NCBI RefSeq assembly: GCF_002959775.1
Contig: NZ_PPCX01000010.1
Location: 496,001-560,000, forward strand
Direction of reading: 5' to 3'
DNA: 64,000 nt
Origin: Veillonella rogosae JCM 15642
GTDB lineage: Bacteria > Bacillota > Negativicutes > Veillonellales > Veillonellaceae
Below the pieces are notes generated by a model. That model was not told the DNA's origin. It searched no databases and saw only the letters and a list, made by a program, of their open reading frames with translations. Below, piece after piece: positions 45,201-55,200 of the stretch. Within the stretch, counting starts at the first letter, position 1, and the number at the start of each line of letters is the position of its first letter. The translations under genes were made by a program, and so were the position numbers.

Positions 45201-47470
45201 ATAAAACAGGTAAACACACTGTTGCTACATTAGAAGACGGTTTAGCTTTCAAAGGCGATAACACTACTGTTGTTAAGAAAAAACTTGGTGAACAATTAGA
45301 TATCGTTGGCGGTGCAGATAGTACTAAATTGACTGATAACAATATCGGTGTAAATGAAGACGGCGGTAAATTGAAAGTTCAATTGGCTAAAGATGTAGAT
45401 CTTACTAAAGATGGTTCCTTAAAAGTTGGCGATACTACAGTTAACAACGATGGTTTGACTATCGCTGGTGGCCCATCTGTTAAGAAAGACGGCATCAATG
45501 CTGGCGATAAGAAAATCACAGGCGTTAAAGCTGGTGAAGCTGATACAGATGCTGTAAACGTTAAACAATTGAAAGACAAAGTAACAACTGTTGAATCCTC
45601 TGATGGCACTATCACAGTAACTGATAAAAATGACCCTACTTCTGCAACTTATGATGCAAATAAAGGTCACCAATATGACATCAAGATCAATAACCAAGGT
45701 GTTGTAAACAACGCTCAAATTCCAGTGGTATACACTAAAGAAGACGGCACTAAAGTTTACAAACAACCAGATGGTACTTTCACAACAAACGTTGATGGTA
45801 CTGGTGATGTAGTTCCTGCAAACCAAGTTATCGCATCTATGAACAGTGCTGGTAACTCCTCTACTGAGCCTACTAAGTTGAACAATGTTGGTTCTTCCAT
45901 TGCTGACAAAGCTGGCGATACTTACTTAGATAAGATCAACAACGCTGCTGCAGATAACAATGCTAAGAATGCTGCTGTAAACGTAACAGACCTTAAAAAT
46001 ACTGCTGATGCAATCGGCAATAAAGGCTTGAACTTCGGTACTCAATCTGGCGATGACATCCACAAAAACTTGGGTGAAAAACTTGAAATCGTTGGCGAAG
46101 GTACTAAAGCTGATGCTAACTACAGCGGTTCCAACATCAAAACTATGACTAAAGATGGTAAAGTTGTAATCGGTCTTGATAAAGATCTTAACGGCTTGAA
46201 CTCCATTGGCGTTCCTGGTAAAGACGGCGTAGCTGGTAAAGATGGCGTATCCATCTCCGGTAAAGACGGTGCTAACGGTGTTGACGGTAAAGTTTCCATC
46301 GGTAAAGACGGTAAAGACGCTGTATCCATCGCTGGTAAAGACGGCGTAGGTCACATTGGCTTGACTGGTCCTAAAGGTGCTGACGGTAGCAACGGTAAAT
46401 CTGTTGATATCTCCACTAACGACGGTAAACAAACATTAGTGAACCCAGAAAATGGCACTGATAAATCTCAACGTATCGTTTACACTCCACAAGATAAAGA
46501 CGGCAACCCTATTAAAGGTAAAGACGGCAAAGATATCGTACGTGAAGTGGCAACTATGGATGATGGCTTGAAATTCACTGGTAACAACACTAGCACTGAA
46601 AACAAACATGCGTTGAATACGCTTGTTAAAGTTCAAGGCGAAGGCGTAACTGAAGCTCAATCCAATGCATTCCAATCTGCTGCTGGTAATATCAACGTAG
46701 TAGCTGATGGCAACGATACATTAACTGTTAAATTGAATAAAGACCTTAAAGGTATTAACTCTATCAGAAACAGCGAAAATGGCCCTGCATTGAACTTCAA
46801 CGCTGGTGATATTTCCGTAACTGGTGGTAACCTCAACATGGGTGGTAACAAAATTACTAACCTTGGTAAAGGTACTAATGACAGTGATGCAGTTAACTTG
46901 AAACAATTGAAAGATTCCCGTACAATCGTTAAATCCACTGATGGTACTGTAGGTGTTCGTGAATCTGAAAGCACTGATGGCGCTAAAGTATACGACTTGT
47001 CTACTGGTGCAAGCCCTCGTTTCGATGAGTTAACTGATGAAATCGGTCGTGTAGGTGCACAAGGCGCAGCTCTTGCAGCATTGAAACCTATCCAATACGA
47101 TCCATTAGAACCAACTCAAATCATGGCTGGTTATGGTAACTACCGTGGTAACTCCGCTATTGCAATGGGCGTTGCTCACTACAAAAATGAGTCCACAATG
47201 ATGCATGCTGGCTTGGCATGGGCTGGTGGTTCCCGTCACATGATGGCAAACGCTGGTGTAACTTGGAAAGTTGGCAACCGTGATAGCGAAGCTGCTGTAG
47301 CAGATCGTTACCGCAAAGGCCCTATCAGCTCCGCTTATGCAATGCAACAAGAAATGGCATCCGTTAAAGCACAAAACGCTGGATTAAAAACAGAAGTATC
47401 TGATTTGAAAGCTGAAAACGAACAAATGAAAGCTCAAATTGCTGCAATGATGGCAAAACTTGGTATGTAA
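42266..47470 (+). CDS. Giant trimeric autotransporter, C-terminal part (after frameshift)
   Basis: This 1734-codon frame has no signal peptide, and its first start codon is a TTG without a ribosome-binding site; the frame is open back to 42116. It contains stalk modules, three collagen-like Gly-x-y blocks (about 43700-43960, 45040-45190 and 46205-46410), a final neck (GTNDSDAVNLKQL) and a YadA anchor (LKPIQYDPLEPTQIMAGYGNY). A coiled-coil tail follows, with RYRKGPISSAY and VSDLKAENEQMKAQI. The anchor and tail are nearly identical to those of the gene at 49204. It is the second half of the TAA starting at 38802 and would only be exported if the frame were restored. The partner gene at 47637 follows. 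Confidence 0.85.
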   Translation: MKAARTVVTSNDKSVTINKTTNGDQVTYDLHVNAAAGTASTWNLKSGAVSATEGTHSGDTDQNIADGKSVTMQAGKNLTVKQTNDGNGNTEVAYALDKNLKDLTSVTTDKVTTKEIGLQDPTGKTTTIKNDGDRITYTKDGDTKVHEVATLEDEKHIKPGSYAVQNDGSVTMTYVDGKGNPVANEEAKITGIAKNDLSNITNDGKKVITGLGSKVEAGDNVTVTDATDATTGQKTYTVNAKLAKIEDGKNTKKSGTGTDADPYKLNVEGDLTDINSITNGAGSGKLTFGPNETVTVGGTNPISLNAKTGNIGGLTNKTFDPNNIVSGQAATEDQLKSAHDSLKASELHIAPTAVKAGSTEAKGGVASGTENVYKYDAGTKKVTLTYNDGNGKAVTDTKAVIDFSDLNIPAASTPYSFKTNATGNLEDGSNATETAVASGKTVNFGAGKNLTVKQEIGADGNQTYTYALNKDLTNLDKVVVNGKDGVNGQDGVTITGPQGAAGTDGNNGKVGISGKDGKDAVSISGKDGVGHIGLTGPAGKDGKNATADITVKDGVPGVDGQPGETMTRIVYQDKDGNEHEVATHDDGMKFAGDDGQTDPTKVIKKHLNNVVDIVGGADKAKLTDNNIGVNNDNGKMKVQLSKDLDLTKDGSVKIGDTTVNNDGLTIAGGPSVKKDGINAGNKTITGVKAGENDTDAVNVKQLKDKVTTVESSNNSIKVVDKNDPTSATYDAAKGHQYDITINNQSVVENAQTPVVYTDKDGNKLYKIVDPATGATTFNTNPDGTGTTVQPADVIASMNNGGNSTTDPMKLNNVGSSIADQAGNTYLDKINAAAADNKTKNGAVNVTDLKNTADALIDKGLNFDANSGGVKTNKLGSTVKVQGEGAKADTEYSGENVKTIIGQDADGNTTIDVKLDKNLKSETITVTGKDGKDGKIGINGKDGTNGVDGTNRVDIQVEKGKDGIDGTNGADGISRIVYEDKTGKHTVATLEDGLAFKGDNTTVVKKKLGEQLDIVGGADSTKLTDNNIGVNEDGGKLKVQLAKDVDLTKDGSLKVGDTTVNNDGLTIAGGPSVKKDGINAGDKKITGVKAGEADTDAVNVKQLKDKVTTVESSDGTITVTDKNDPTSATYDANKGHQYDIKINNQGVVNNAQIPVVYTKEDGTKVYKQPDGTFTTNVDGTGDVVPANQVIASMNSAGNSSTEPTKLNNVGSSIADKAGDTYLDKINNAAADNNAKNAAVNVTDLKNTADAIGNKGLNFGTQSGDDIHKNLGEKLEIVGEGTKADANYSGSNIKTMTKDGKVVIGLDKDLNGLNSIGVPGKDGVAGKDGVSISGKDGANGVDGKVSIGKDGKDAVSIAGKDGVGHIGLTGPKGADGSNGKSVDISTNDGKQTLVNPENGTDKSQRIVYTPQDKDGNPIKGKDGKDIVREVATMDDGLKFTGNNTSTENKHALNTLVKVQGEGVTEAQSNAFQSAAGNINVVADGNDTLTVKLNKDLKGINSIRNSENGPALNFNAGDISVTGGNLNMGGNKITNLGKGTNDSDAVNLKQLKDSRTIVKSTDGTVGVRESESTDGAKVYDLSTGASPRFDELTDEIGRVGAQGAALAALKPIQYDPLEPTQIMAGYGNYRGNSAIAMGVAHYKNESTMMHAGLAWAGGSRHMMANAGVTWKVGNRDSEAAVADRYRKGPISSAYAMQQEMASVKAQNAGLKTEVSDLKAENEQMKAQIAAMMAKLGM

Positions 47471-47506
47471 TCATTTGAGAGAGTAAGAACTGAATGAACT
47501 TAGGAT

Positions 47507-47535
47507 GGTATGCGCTACCTAGCGTAGCGCTTACC
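47507..47535 (+). promoter_or_regulatory. Intergenic hairpin between TAA and partner copy 3
   Basis: GGTATGCGCTAC (47507-47518) pairs with GTAGCGCTTACC (47524-47535) with one T-T mismatch. No T run follows. It is positioned like the hairpins at 27981 and 60213. Confidence 0.7.
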
Positions 47536-47636
47536 TCTCCCTATGGTTTATGAAAGCAGTGCTTTCAGATATGAACGTGTAATACGTGTGAAAGATACTT
47601 TCACCATAATCTAACGATAGAAAAGAGGAATATAGA

Positions 47637-48425
47637 ATGAAAAAATCTACATTACTTGCTTGTGCAGCGGCTCTTGTTATTTCTACAGGTGTTGTAGGTG
47701 CACAATCCGCTCCAACATATGACGATAACTTAATTTTACGTAACCCAGTATCTGCGCCTGCATTGAGCAACGTAGTATTGGTTCCTGTGGCTAGCCCACA
47801 AACAGTGTCTGCTGTTCATGACTATGTAAAAGCTTGGCAAAATGCGGAGATCAACATTGCAAAAGCTAAAGTGAAATACGAAAACCATGAGCGTATGACT
47901 AAAGCTGAGAAAAAATGGTTACATTCCTATGACAAACACAACTATGCTGACTACTTCCGTACACATTCCATCGGTCGTGTACATGGTCAAGAAGTGTTCT
48001 TGAACTGGAATGGTGAAAACCGTAATAAAAACGAATACGAATATTTCGAAATGCCTAAATACAATGAAAAAGATGGCTTCACTAACAGCTATGGTTACAA
48101 TGTATTGCGCGGCATGACAGATCGTATTAACGAAATCATCCAAAAACAAAAAGAAGTTGGCGGTCCTATGACTGATGACGAAGCACAAGCATTAGAAGAT
48201 GCTATTTTGGATGTAATGGCACAAGACCAAGAACATGTATCTAACGAAGAACTTCGTCACTACATGAACGAAACAATTTGGTTCGCTGCTAAACAAACTG
48301 TAAAAAATAAAGCAAGTGAAGAACCTACAGTGCAAGATGAGCACGTAGTAAACCTTCGCGAAGCTATTAATCGTCCAGCTAACCAAGAAACTAAAAAAGT
48401 AGATTTGCGTGCTGCGATTCAATAA
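47637..48425 (+). CDS. Secreted adhesin-partner protein, ELRxYMNE family, long form (copy 3)
   Basis: This 262-residue protein has a signal peptide ending VGA-QS (about residue 22). A segment ASAPTYDDNLILRNP-like motif follows, then a helical region. The central block has KKWLHSYDKHNYADYFRTHS and NWNGENRNKNEYEYFE, and the C-terminal part has EELRHYMNETIWFAAKQTVK. The last motif matches the C-terminus of the short partners at 18287 and 28020. The protein is about 75 percent identical by eye to copy 4. AGAGGAA precedes the start. It lies 167 bases downstream of the frameshifted TAA with a hairpin between. Function unknown; a periplasmic helper for adhesin export or anchoring is inferred. Confidence 0.85.
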   Translation: MKKSTLLACAAALVISTGVVGAQSAPTYDDNLILRNPVSAPALSNVVLVPVASPQTVSAVHDYVKAWQNAEINIAKAKVKYENHERMTKAEKKWLHSYDKHNYADYFRTHSIGRVHGQEVFLNWNGENRNKNEYEYFEMPKYNEKDGFTNSYGYNVLRGMTDRINEIIQKQKEVGGPMTDDEAQALEDAILDVMAQDQEHVSNEELRHYMNETIWFAAKQTVKNKASEEPTVQDEHVVNLREAINRPANQETKKVDLRAAIQ

Positions 48426-48545
48426 TAAGGTCGTTGTAAATTTTAACTATAAATCATTAGATCACTAGTGGCTCGGCATAAACGATATAGAGTGTTTTAG
48501 GAAAATGATGTGTGATGCACAGTGTAATAATGAATAACTACATAC

Positions 48546-48654
48546 GGCCCTCATACGGCGATTGTTTGAGGGCCTTGCTGTTCCCTGGCCCCCGACTAGG
48601 GCACACAATCCTTATGCGAAACGACGCCATCCGAAAGGATGGCGTTGTTTTTTT
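48546..48654 (+). ncRNA. Conserved structured 3' RNA element, copy A
   Basis: Hairpin 1 is GGCCCTCA (48546-48553) with TGAGGGCC (48567-48574). A CCCT/AGGG pair (48583-48586, 48598-48601) then encloses GGCCCCCGACT. ACACAATCCTTAT and a terminator follow. The same order, with compensating base changes in hairpin 1, occurs at 61211-61318. It may be a 3' UTR structure or a small RNA. Confidence 0.55.
48621..48654 (+). terminator. Terminator after partner copy 3
   Basis: A 12-bp stem (48621-48632 with 48637-48648) has a GAAA tetraloop and a run of seven or more Ts. Confidence 0.93.
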
Positions 48655-48659
48655 GCGTT

Positions 48660-49050
48660 TATATATTGTTTTCTATACGTATATGACTCAATAAGATGAC
48701 TCTATAATTGTGTGATTATAAACAATTATAAAATAATAGAATGATTATATTAACTACCTATTTCTGCTCATTTATGAAGAAACGCTTGTTTGCTATGTTG
48801 ATGACTTCATCTAATTTAGAATATTTATATATGTAAGATGAAGATGATCTTGCATAAGATATTCAAATATAATGTAAATATAAACTGGGGTGCTCTGTTT
48901 TATACTCTTATATATATAATGTATTATATTATATATAATACTATTATAAAGAGAAGCCTTATTTTATGCGGATGTGGAGATATTTCCGCATATCTAGAAA
49001 ATTCAATTTATCTTGTTTAGAAATATAAAATTTATTTTAATTATTTTAGG
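48660..49050. other. AT-rich intergenic stretch, no credible gene
   Basis: A 60-codon frame at 48838-49020 has no ribosome-binding site and no recognisable features. A short inverted repeat TATGCGGA/TCCGCATA lies at 48965-48992. Nothing else is evident. Confidence 0.55.
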
Positions 49051-49058
49051 AATTTCTA

Positions 49059-49087
49059 TTTACAATTAGTTTATAAATTGTTATCAT
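49059..49087 (+). promoter_or_regulatory. Promoter of the 3648-residue TAA
   Basis: TTTACA (49059-49064), a 17-base spacer and TATCAT (49082-49087). The leader of about 110 bases ends in GAGAGAAAGGGGTTCATAG. Confidence 0.65.
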
Positions 49088-49203
49088 ATTAATATCTTAA
49101 TGAATGGTATGTGAACGTGTGTCATAAACAATTCATGAAACAAAAAATGTATATAAGGCATTTAGTGTTTTCTTTATAAGAGAGAAAGGGGTTCATAGTT
49201 TCT

Positions 49204-52200
49204 ATGAATAAGGTTTTTAAAGTCGTTTATAGCAAATCTAAAGGCTGCTATGTAGTAGTACCTGAAACTGCTAAAAATAATAACGGCAAGAAAAAAGTAT
49301 TAGCTAGCGTATTAGCTGGCTTGGCTGTGGCTGGTGCTATGGGTGGTATTGCTCCTCTAGAAGCACAAGCAGGTTATGATACTGGTAATAGCCACGTTAA
49401 TATTTGGGCTGACACTGCTCCAGACGGAAGCAATGGTAAAAATAATGCTGGACAAAACTCCATCGTTGTAGGCTACCAAAATACTACAGATAATGTAGCT
49501 GGACATGACGGAAAGGTAGCTATTGGTGCTAAAAATACATCTACAAATAACGCAACTACTGCAGTAGGTAATAGAAATACAGCTACTGGTGGTGCTGCTA
49601 CAGCTGTTGGTGCAGGCAATAACGCTTCTGGTGATGCTTCTTTGGCTGTAGGTAACGTAAGTAATGCAAATGCTAGAAGTGCTGTTGCTGTTGGTTCCTA
49701 TAACAATGTGAATTACACAGAAGGTTCTTGGCAAACAACACCAAAAAATGCTGGTGAATACTCTACAGTAATTGGTAGTTACTCCAGTGCTACAGGTACA
49801 AGTGCTTCTGCTATGGGCGTGTATACAAACGCTGCGGGTGCTGGATCTTTTGCTGCTGGTTATAGTAATAATGCAAATGGTCAAAACTCTGTTGCCATCG
49901 GCTCTACAAATACATCCCGTGTGGCAGATACGATTACAATTGGTCAGTATAATGATGCAAAAACTATGGGCGGTGTTGCTATTGGTAAGAACAACATGGT
50001 TGATTCTACAAATGGTGGTGCAAATCATCCTGAAACACGAGATGAAAACTCCCAAATCGCAATCGGTCGTGACAATACCGCTACTCACTTAGATACAATT
50101 GCTATCGGTCGTGAAACTAATGCAACTGGCTCTGGTGCTACTGCAATTGGTGCTCGTGCTGATGCTTCTGGTAATAACTCCATTGCTATCGGTCAAAGTG
50201 GTAAAACATCTAATCGCATCACAGCATCTGGTGAAAACTCTATTGCTATCGGCATGAGAACAACTTCTACCGGTGCATCCTCTATTGCACAAGGTGCAGC
50301 AGCATCTGCAACTGGCGATTATGCAATTGCTGAAGGTCGCCTTTCTAAAGCGACAAAACAAGGTGCTGTTGCATTAGGTAATGAAACTAATGCTAACATT
50401 GCTAATGGTGTAGCTCTTGGTGATCACTCTGTTACTACAACAGATAAAGGTGTGCTTGGCTACAATCCATCCGATCCTCATGAACGTAAATACGCACCAT
50501 TGACTGGTAACGTACAAACAGCTACTACAGCTGCTGTATCCATCGGCAATGGTCAACAAATGACTCGTCAATTGACTGGTCTTGCTGCAGGTACTGCAGA
50601 TACTGACGCTGTTAACGTAGCTCAATTGAAAAACGTTGGCGTTGCTGTAACTGGTAACACTGGTAAGAGTGACTTCTTAACTGATGGCGGTAAATTAAAC
50701 GTAATCGGTACAGGTCGTGTATCTACTGTAGCGGCTCATGATGGTGCGAAAGACTCCAAAATCACTGTAGGCTTTGATGACAAAGGCATGGTGAAAGCTG
50801 GTAGAAACGTTACTGTTAACGAAGTAACTGTTGATGGTAAAACTACTTATACAATCAATGCTGCTGACACAGCTGCTAAATATGACTTCTTAACAAATGC
50901 TACAGCAAACGGTGGTAAAGTTGATGGTACTGCAAAACCTGCAACTGTTCAAAGTGGTACAACTGTTAACTACGCAGCTGGTAAGAACTTAACAGTTAAA
51001 CAAGACATCAAGCAATCTATTGGTGAACAAACATATACATACTCTTTAAATAGCGATCTTGGTGGTATTACTTCTATTACCAACAATGGTGGCCCTACAA
51101 TGCACTTTGATGGTGATAACATCAGCATCACTGGTGGTAACTTAGATCTTGGTGATAACAACATCACTAACCTTAAATCTGGTGGCAATGTAATCAACAA
51201 CGCTGCTAACATTGGCGACGTTATCCGTATCTCCAAAGCTAATGAAAAACACATTAAGCCAGGTGAATACGCAGTTGATAACAACGGCAAAGTAACAATG
51301 ACATACGTTGATGGTAACAACAAAGACGTTCCTAATGAAACTGCTGTTATCACAGGTATTGCTAAACAAGATCTTTCCAACATCAACAATGGTGGTAAGA
51401 CTGTCATTAAAAACCTTGCTAAAGAAGCTATCGACATGGAAAACGGTAAGAACACAACTGCTTCTCACCGTGACGTAAATGGCGTTAAAACTTTCAAAGT
51501 AGACGTTGAAGGTGATTTAACAGACATTACATCCATCACTAACAAAGCTGGCGATGGCAAAATTGCATTTGGTGGTAACCAAACTGTAAACGTAGCAGGC
51601 GATCACAACATTGCTATTAATGCTAAAGCTGGTGACATCACTGGTTTAACTAACGTAACTTTAGATGCTCCTGACTTCGCTAAAAAAGGTCGTGCTGCAA
51701 CTGAAGAACAATTGAGCATTGTTAATAACAAGTTCAATAACACAGTTGGTTTGACTGGTAACACAGGTGCTACTGAATTACAAAAATTGAACAAACAAGG
51801 CGGCTTGAGCTTCGGCGTTGTAGGTGCTAACAATGGTGAGTACATTAAAACAACTGCAGCGGGTAGCGACGTAGTAGCTGACTTGTCCGACAGCGCTAAA
51901 AACAAATTGAACAGCACTGTTGAAGTTCAAGGTAAAAATGCTGCGAAAGTAACAAGTACAGTAGTTAACAATGCAGATGGTAGCACAAAAACTATCTACA
52001 CTGTAGATGTAAACAACGTAAAACCTACTGCGGCTTCTACTGAAAAAGTACAAGCTAAAGCAGACGTAGCTGGTTCTAGCGATAAAAACATTGCTAAAGT
52101 TTCCCCTAAAGCTGGTGAAAACTTCGGTGATGCTGGTGCAACTTACGAAGTAAACGTATCCCGTAACGACGTTAAAGATGCAGCTCGTGAAGCAGTTACT

Positions 52201-55200
52201 GTAAACAATGCAAACAATAACAACAACCCAATCACTGTTACACCTGTACAAGATGAAGCAAATCATAACACTACATACCAAGTAACATTCGATGGCGACA
52301 AAGCTGCTAAACAAATTCCTTTGACTTACAAAGCGAATGGCACAAACGACCAAAAAGTTACATTGGATAAAGGTTTGAACTTCACAAACGGTAAAAACAC
52401 AACAGCTTCTGTAGATGCTGAAGGCGTTGTTAAATACGATGTGAACAAAGACTTAGTAGACATCCATTCCATTTCCAATACTACAAATGGTCCAAAAATG
52501 GAATTCGGTCCTAACTCCATCAACATCACTGGCGGCCCTATCAACATGGGTGACCAAAACATTACTAACCTTAAATCTGGTGGTGATGTTATCAATAACG
52601 CAGCTAACATTGGCGACGTAAAACGTATTTCTAAAGCTAACGACTTGCACATTGCTCCAACATCTTCTGACCGTCAAGGTGAAACTACTACATCTTACGC
52701 TTACGATGCAGCAAGCAAATCTGTAACATTGAAATATAACGATGGTAACGGTGCTAACCAATCTGGTACAGTGGCGAAAATCGACTTGTCCGGCTTGGCT
52801 GATCAAATCAAAGACGGTTACTCCTTCTCCACTGACGCTAAAGGCAATGTAGTTGGTAACCACGCTGTTACAGCTGTTGGCAATGGTAAAACTGTTTCCT
52901 ACGCTGCAGGCGATAACTTAACTGTAAAACAAGATATCGATGCTGCAACTGGTGAACATACTTACACATATGCATTGTCCAACAACATTGATTTGACTCC
53001 AAATGGTTCTTTGAAAATTGGTGACACTATTGTTAACGATGGTGGCTTAACAATTAAAAATGGTCCATCCGTTACTAAAACTGGTATCAACGCTGGTAAC
53101 TTGAACATTACTAATGTGAAAGCAGGCGTAAACGATACTGATGCAGTTAACGTAAAACAATTAAAAGATGCTCGTACAGTAGTAACTTCTAACGATAAAT
53201 CCGTAACAATCAACAAAACAGAAAACGGTAACCAAGTTACTTATGACTTGCATGTAGCTCCAGGTGCTGCACAATCCGTATGGAATGTGAAATCCACTGG
53301 TAATACAACTGCTGACTCCGAAGCAGCTGCAAAAACTATCACTGATGGTAAAACAGTTGAAATGGCAGCAGGCAAAAACTTAACTGTAAAACAAACTAGC
53401 AACGAAGACGGCGCTAAAGTTGAATACGCATTGTCCGACGACATCAAAATCGGTAAAGATGGTAAAGACGGCGTTGACGGCAAAATCGGCGTAAACGGTA
53501 AAGATGGTTCCTCTGTTGTGATCAACGGTAAAGATGGTTCCATCGGCCTCAATGGCAAAGACGGTAAAGACGGTCTTTCCATGAAAGCTGAAAAAGGCCA
53601 ACCTGGTGTAAACGGCAAAGACGGCATCACTCGTATTGTATACGAAGATAAAAATAACAATAAACGCGAAGTGGCTACATTAGATGACGGCATGAAATAT
53701 GCTGGCGATGATGCACAAGGTGCAGACAAATCTAAAGTAATCGCTAAGAAATTGAACCAAACATTGGATATCGTTGGTGGTGCAGATACAACTAAATTGA
53801 CTGACAACAACATCGGCGTGAACAACGTAGATGGCAAATTGAAAGTTCAATTGGCTCAAAACATCAACTTGACTCCAGCAGGTTCCTTGACTATTGGCGA
53901 TACAATGATCAACAATGGTGGCTTAACTATCACTGGTGGTCCATCCGTTACTAAAACTGGTATCAACGCTGGTAACTTGAACATTACTAATGTGAAAGCA
54001 GGCGTAAATGATACTGATGCAGTTAACGTAAAACAATTGAAAGATGCTCGTACAGTAGTTACATCTAACGATAAATCCGTAACAGTTAATAAAACTGAAA
54101 ATGGTAACCAAGTTACTTATGACTTGCATGTAGCTCCAGGTGCTGCACAATCCGTATGGAATGTGAAATCCACTGGTAATACAACTGCTGACTCCGAAGC
54201 AAGTGCTAAAACTATCACTGATGGTAAAACAGTTGAAATGGCAGCAGGTAAAAACTTGACTGTTAAACAAACTAGCAACAACGACGGTGCTAAAGTAGAA
54301 TTCGGTTTAGTTGGTGACTTGACTAACATCAAGACTATTAAAAACGAAGGCCCTGCTACTTTCACAATCGGCGGCAACGAATTCAAATTCGATGGCGGCA
54401 ATGTGAACATGGGCGACAACAACATCACTAACCTTAAATCTGGTGGCGATGTGATTAATAACGCTGCTAACATTGGCGACGTTAAACGTATCTCCAAAGC
54501 TAACGACATTCATGTCAAAGACAAAACATACACAGTGAACGCTGATAAAACAGTTACATTGGAATATGTTGATGGCAATGATAATACAGTGAACAAAACA
54601 GCTAAGATCGACTTGAGCAACTTGCCTACAGGCGATAAAGCTGCTGTTGAAAGCGTAGTTAAAAAATCTGCTGCAGCAGGCGATACTAACATCGCTGATA
54701 TCACTGTAGCTGACGGTAAACAAACTGGCGATGCAAATGCTAAATACGAAGTAAATGTTTCCCGTAATGCTGTTAAAGATGCAGCTCGTGAAGCAGTGAC
54801 TGTAAACAATGCAAACAACAGCAACAATCCAATCACTGTTACACCTGTTCAAGATGAAACAAACCATAACACAACTTACCAAGTAACATTCGATGGCGAT
54901 AAAGCTGCTAAACAAATTCCTTTGACATACAAAGCGAACGGCTCTAACGACCAAAAAGTTACATTGGATAAAGGTTTGAACTTCACTAATGGTTCCAATA
55001 CAACAGCTTCCGTAGCTGCTGATGGCGTAGTTAAATACGATCTTAATAACAACGTAAACTTGACTCCATCTGGTTCCTTAACTATTGGTGATACTGTTGT
55101 TAATAACGGTGGCTTAACTATTTCCGGTGGCCCATCTGTTCTTAAAACTGGTATCAACGCTGGTAACTTGAATATCACTAATGTAAAAGCTGGCGTAAAT

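Larger units (their letters stand above)
38802..47470 (+). pseudogene. Whole frameshifted TAA locus (two frames of one gene)
   Basis: The N-terminal frame (to 42119) and the C-terminal frame (open from 42116) together make one TAA. In sibling modules GGTTCTTTAACA stands where this copy has GGTTAACA, a four-base deletion at about 42114-42118. Restoring four bases gives 8673 bases, exactly 2891 codons including stop. The gene is either inactivated, switchable, or mis-sequenced in a repetitive region. A TAAAAAC string sits just before the stop and the needed shift is -1, so low-level ribosomal slippage is conceivable, but the site is not a canonical slippery heptamer. Confidence 0.8.

Noticed and set aside
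48583-48601. CCCT...AGGG element as a T-box or other known riboswitch
   Set aside because: It lies downstream of a gene and ends in a terminator with no following gene in reach; the T-box consensus and specifier loop are absent.
48512-48694. Two small frames (48512-48694 and 61157-61360) that share a DGVVF-like end
   Set aside because: The shared residues come from the conserved hairpins and terminator stem; no ribosome-binding site. The conservation is better explained as RNA structure.
48838-49020. 60-codon hydrophobic frame before the giant TAA
   Set aside because: It has no ribosome-binding site, extreme AT content and no counterpart upstream of the related gene at 38802.
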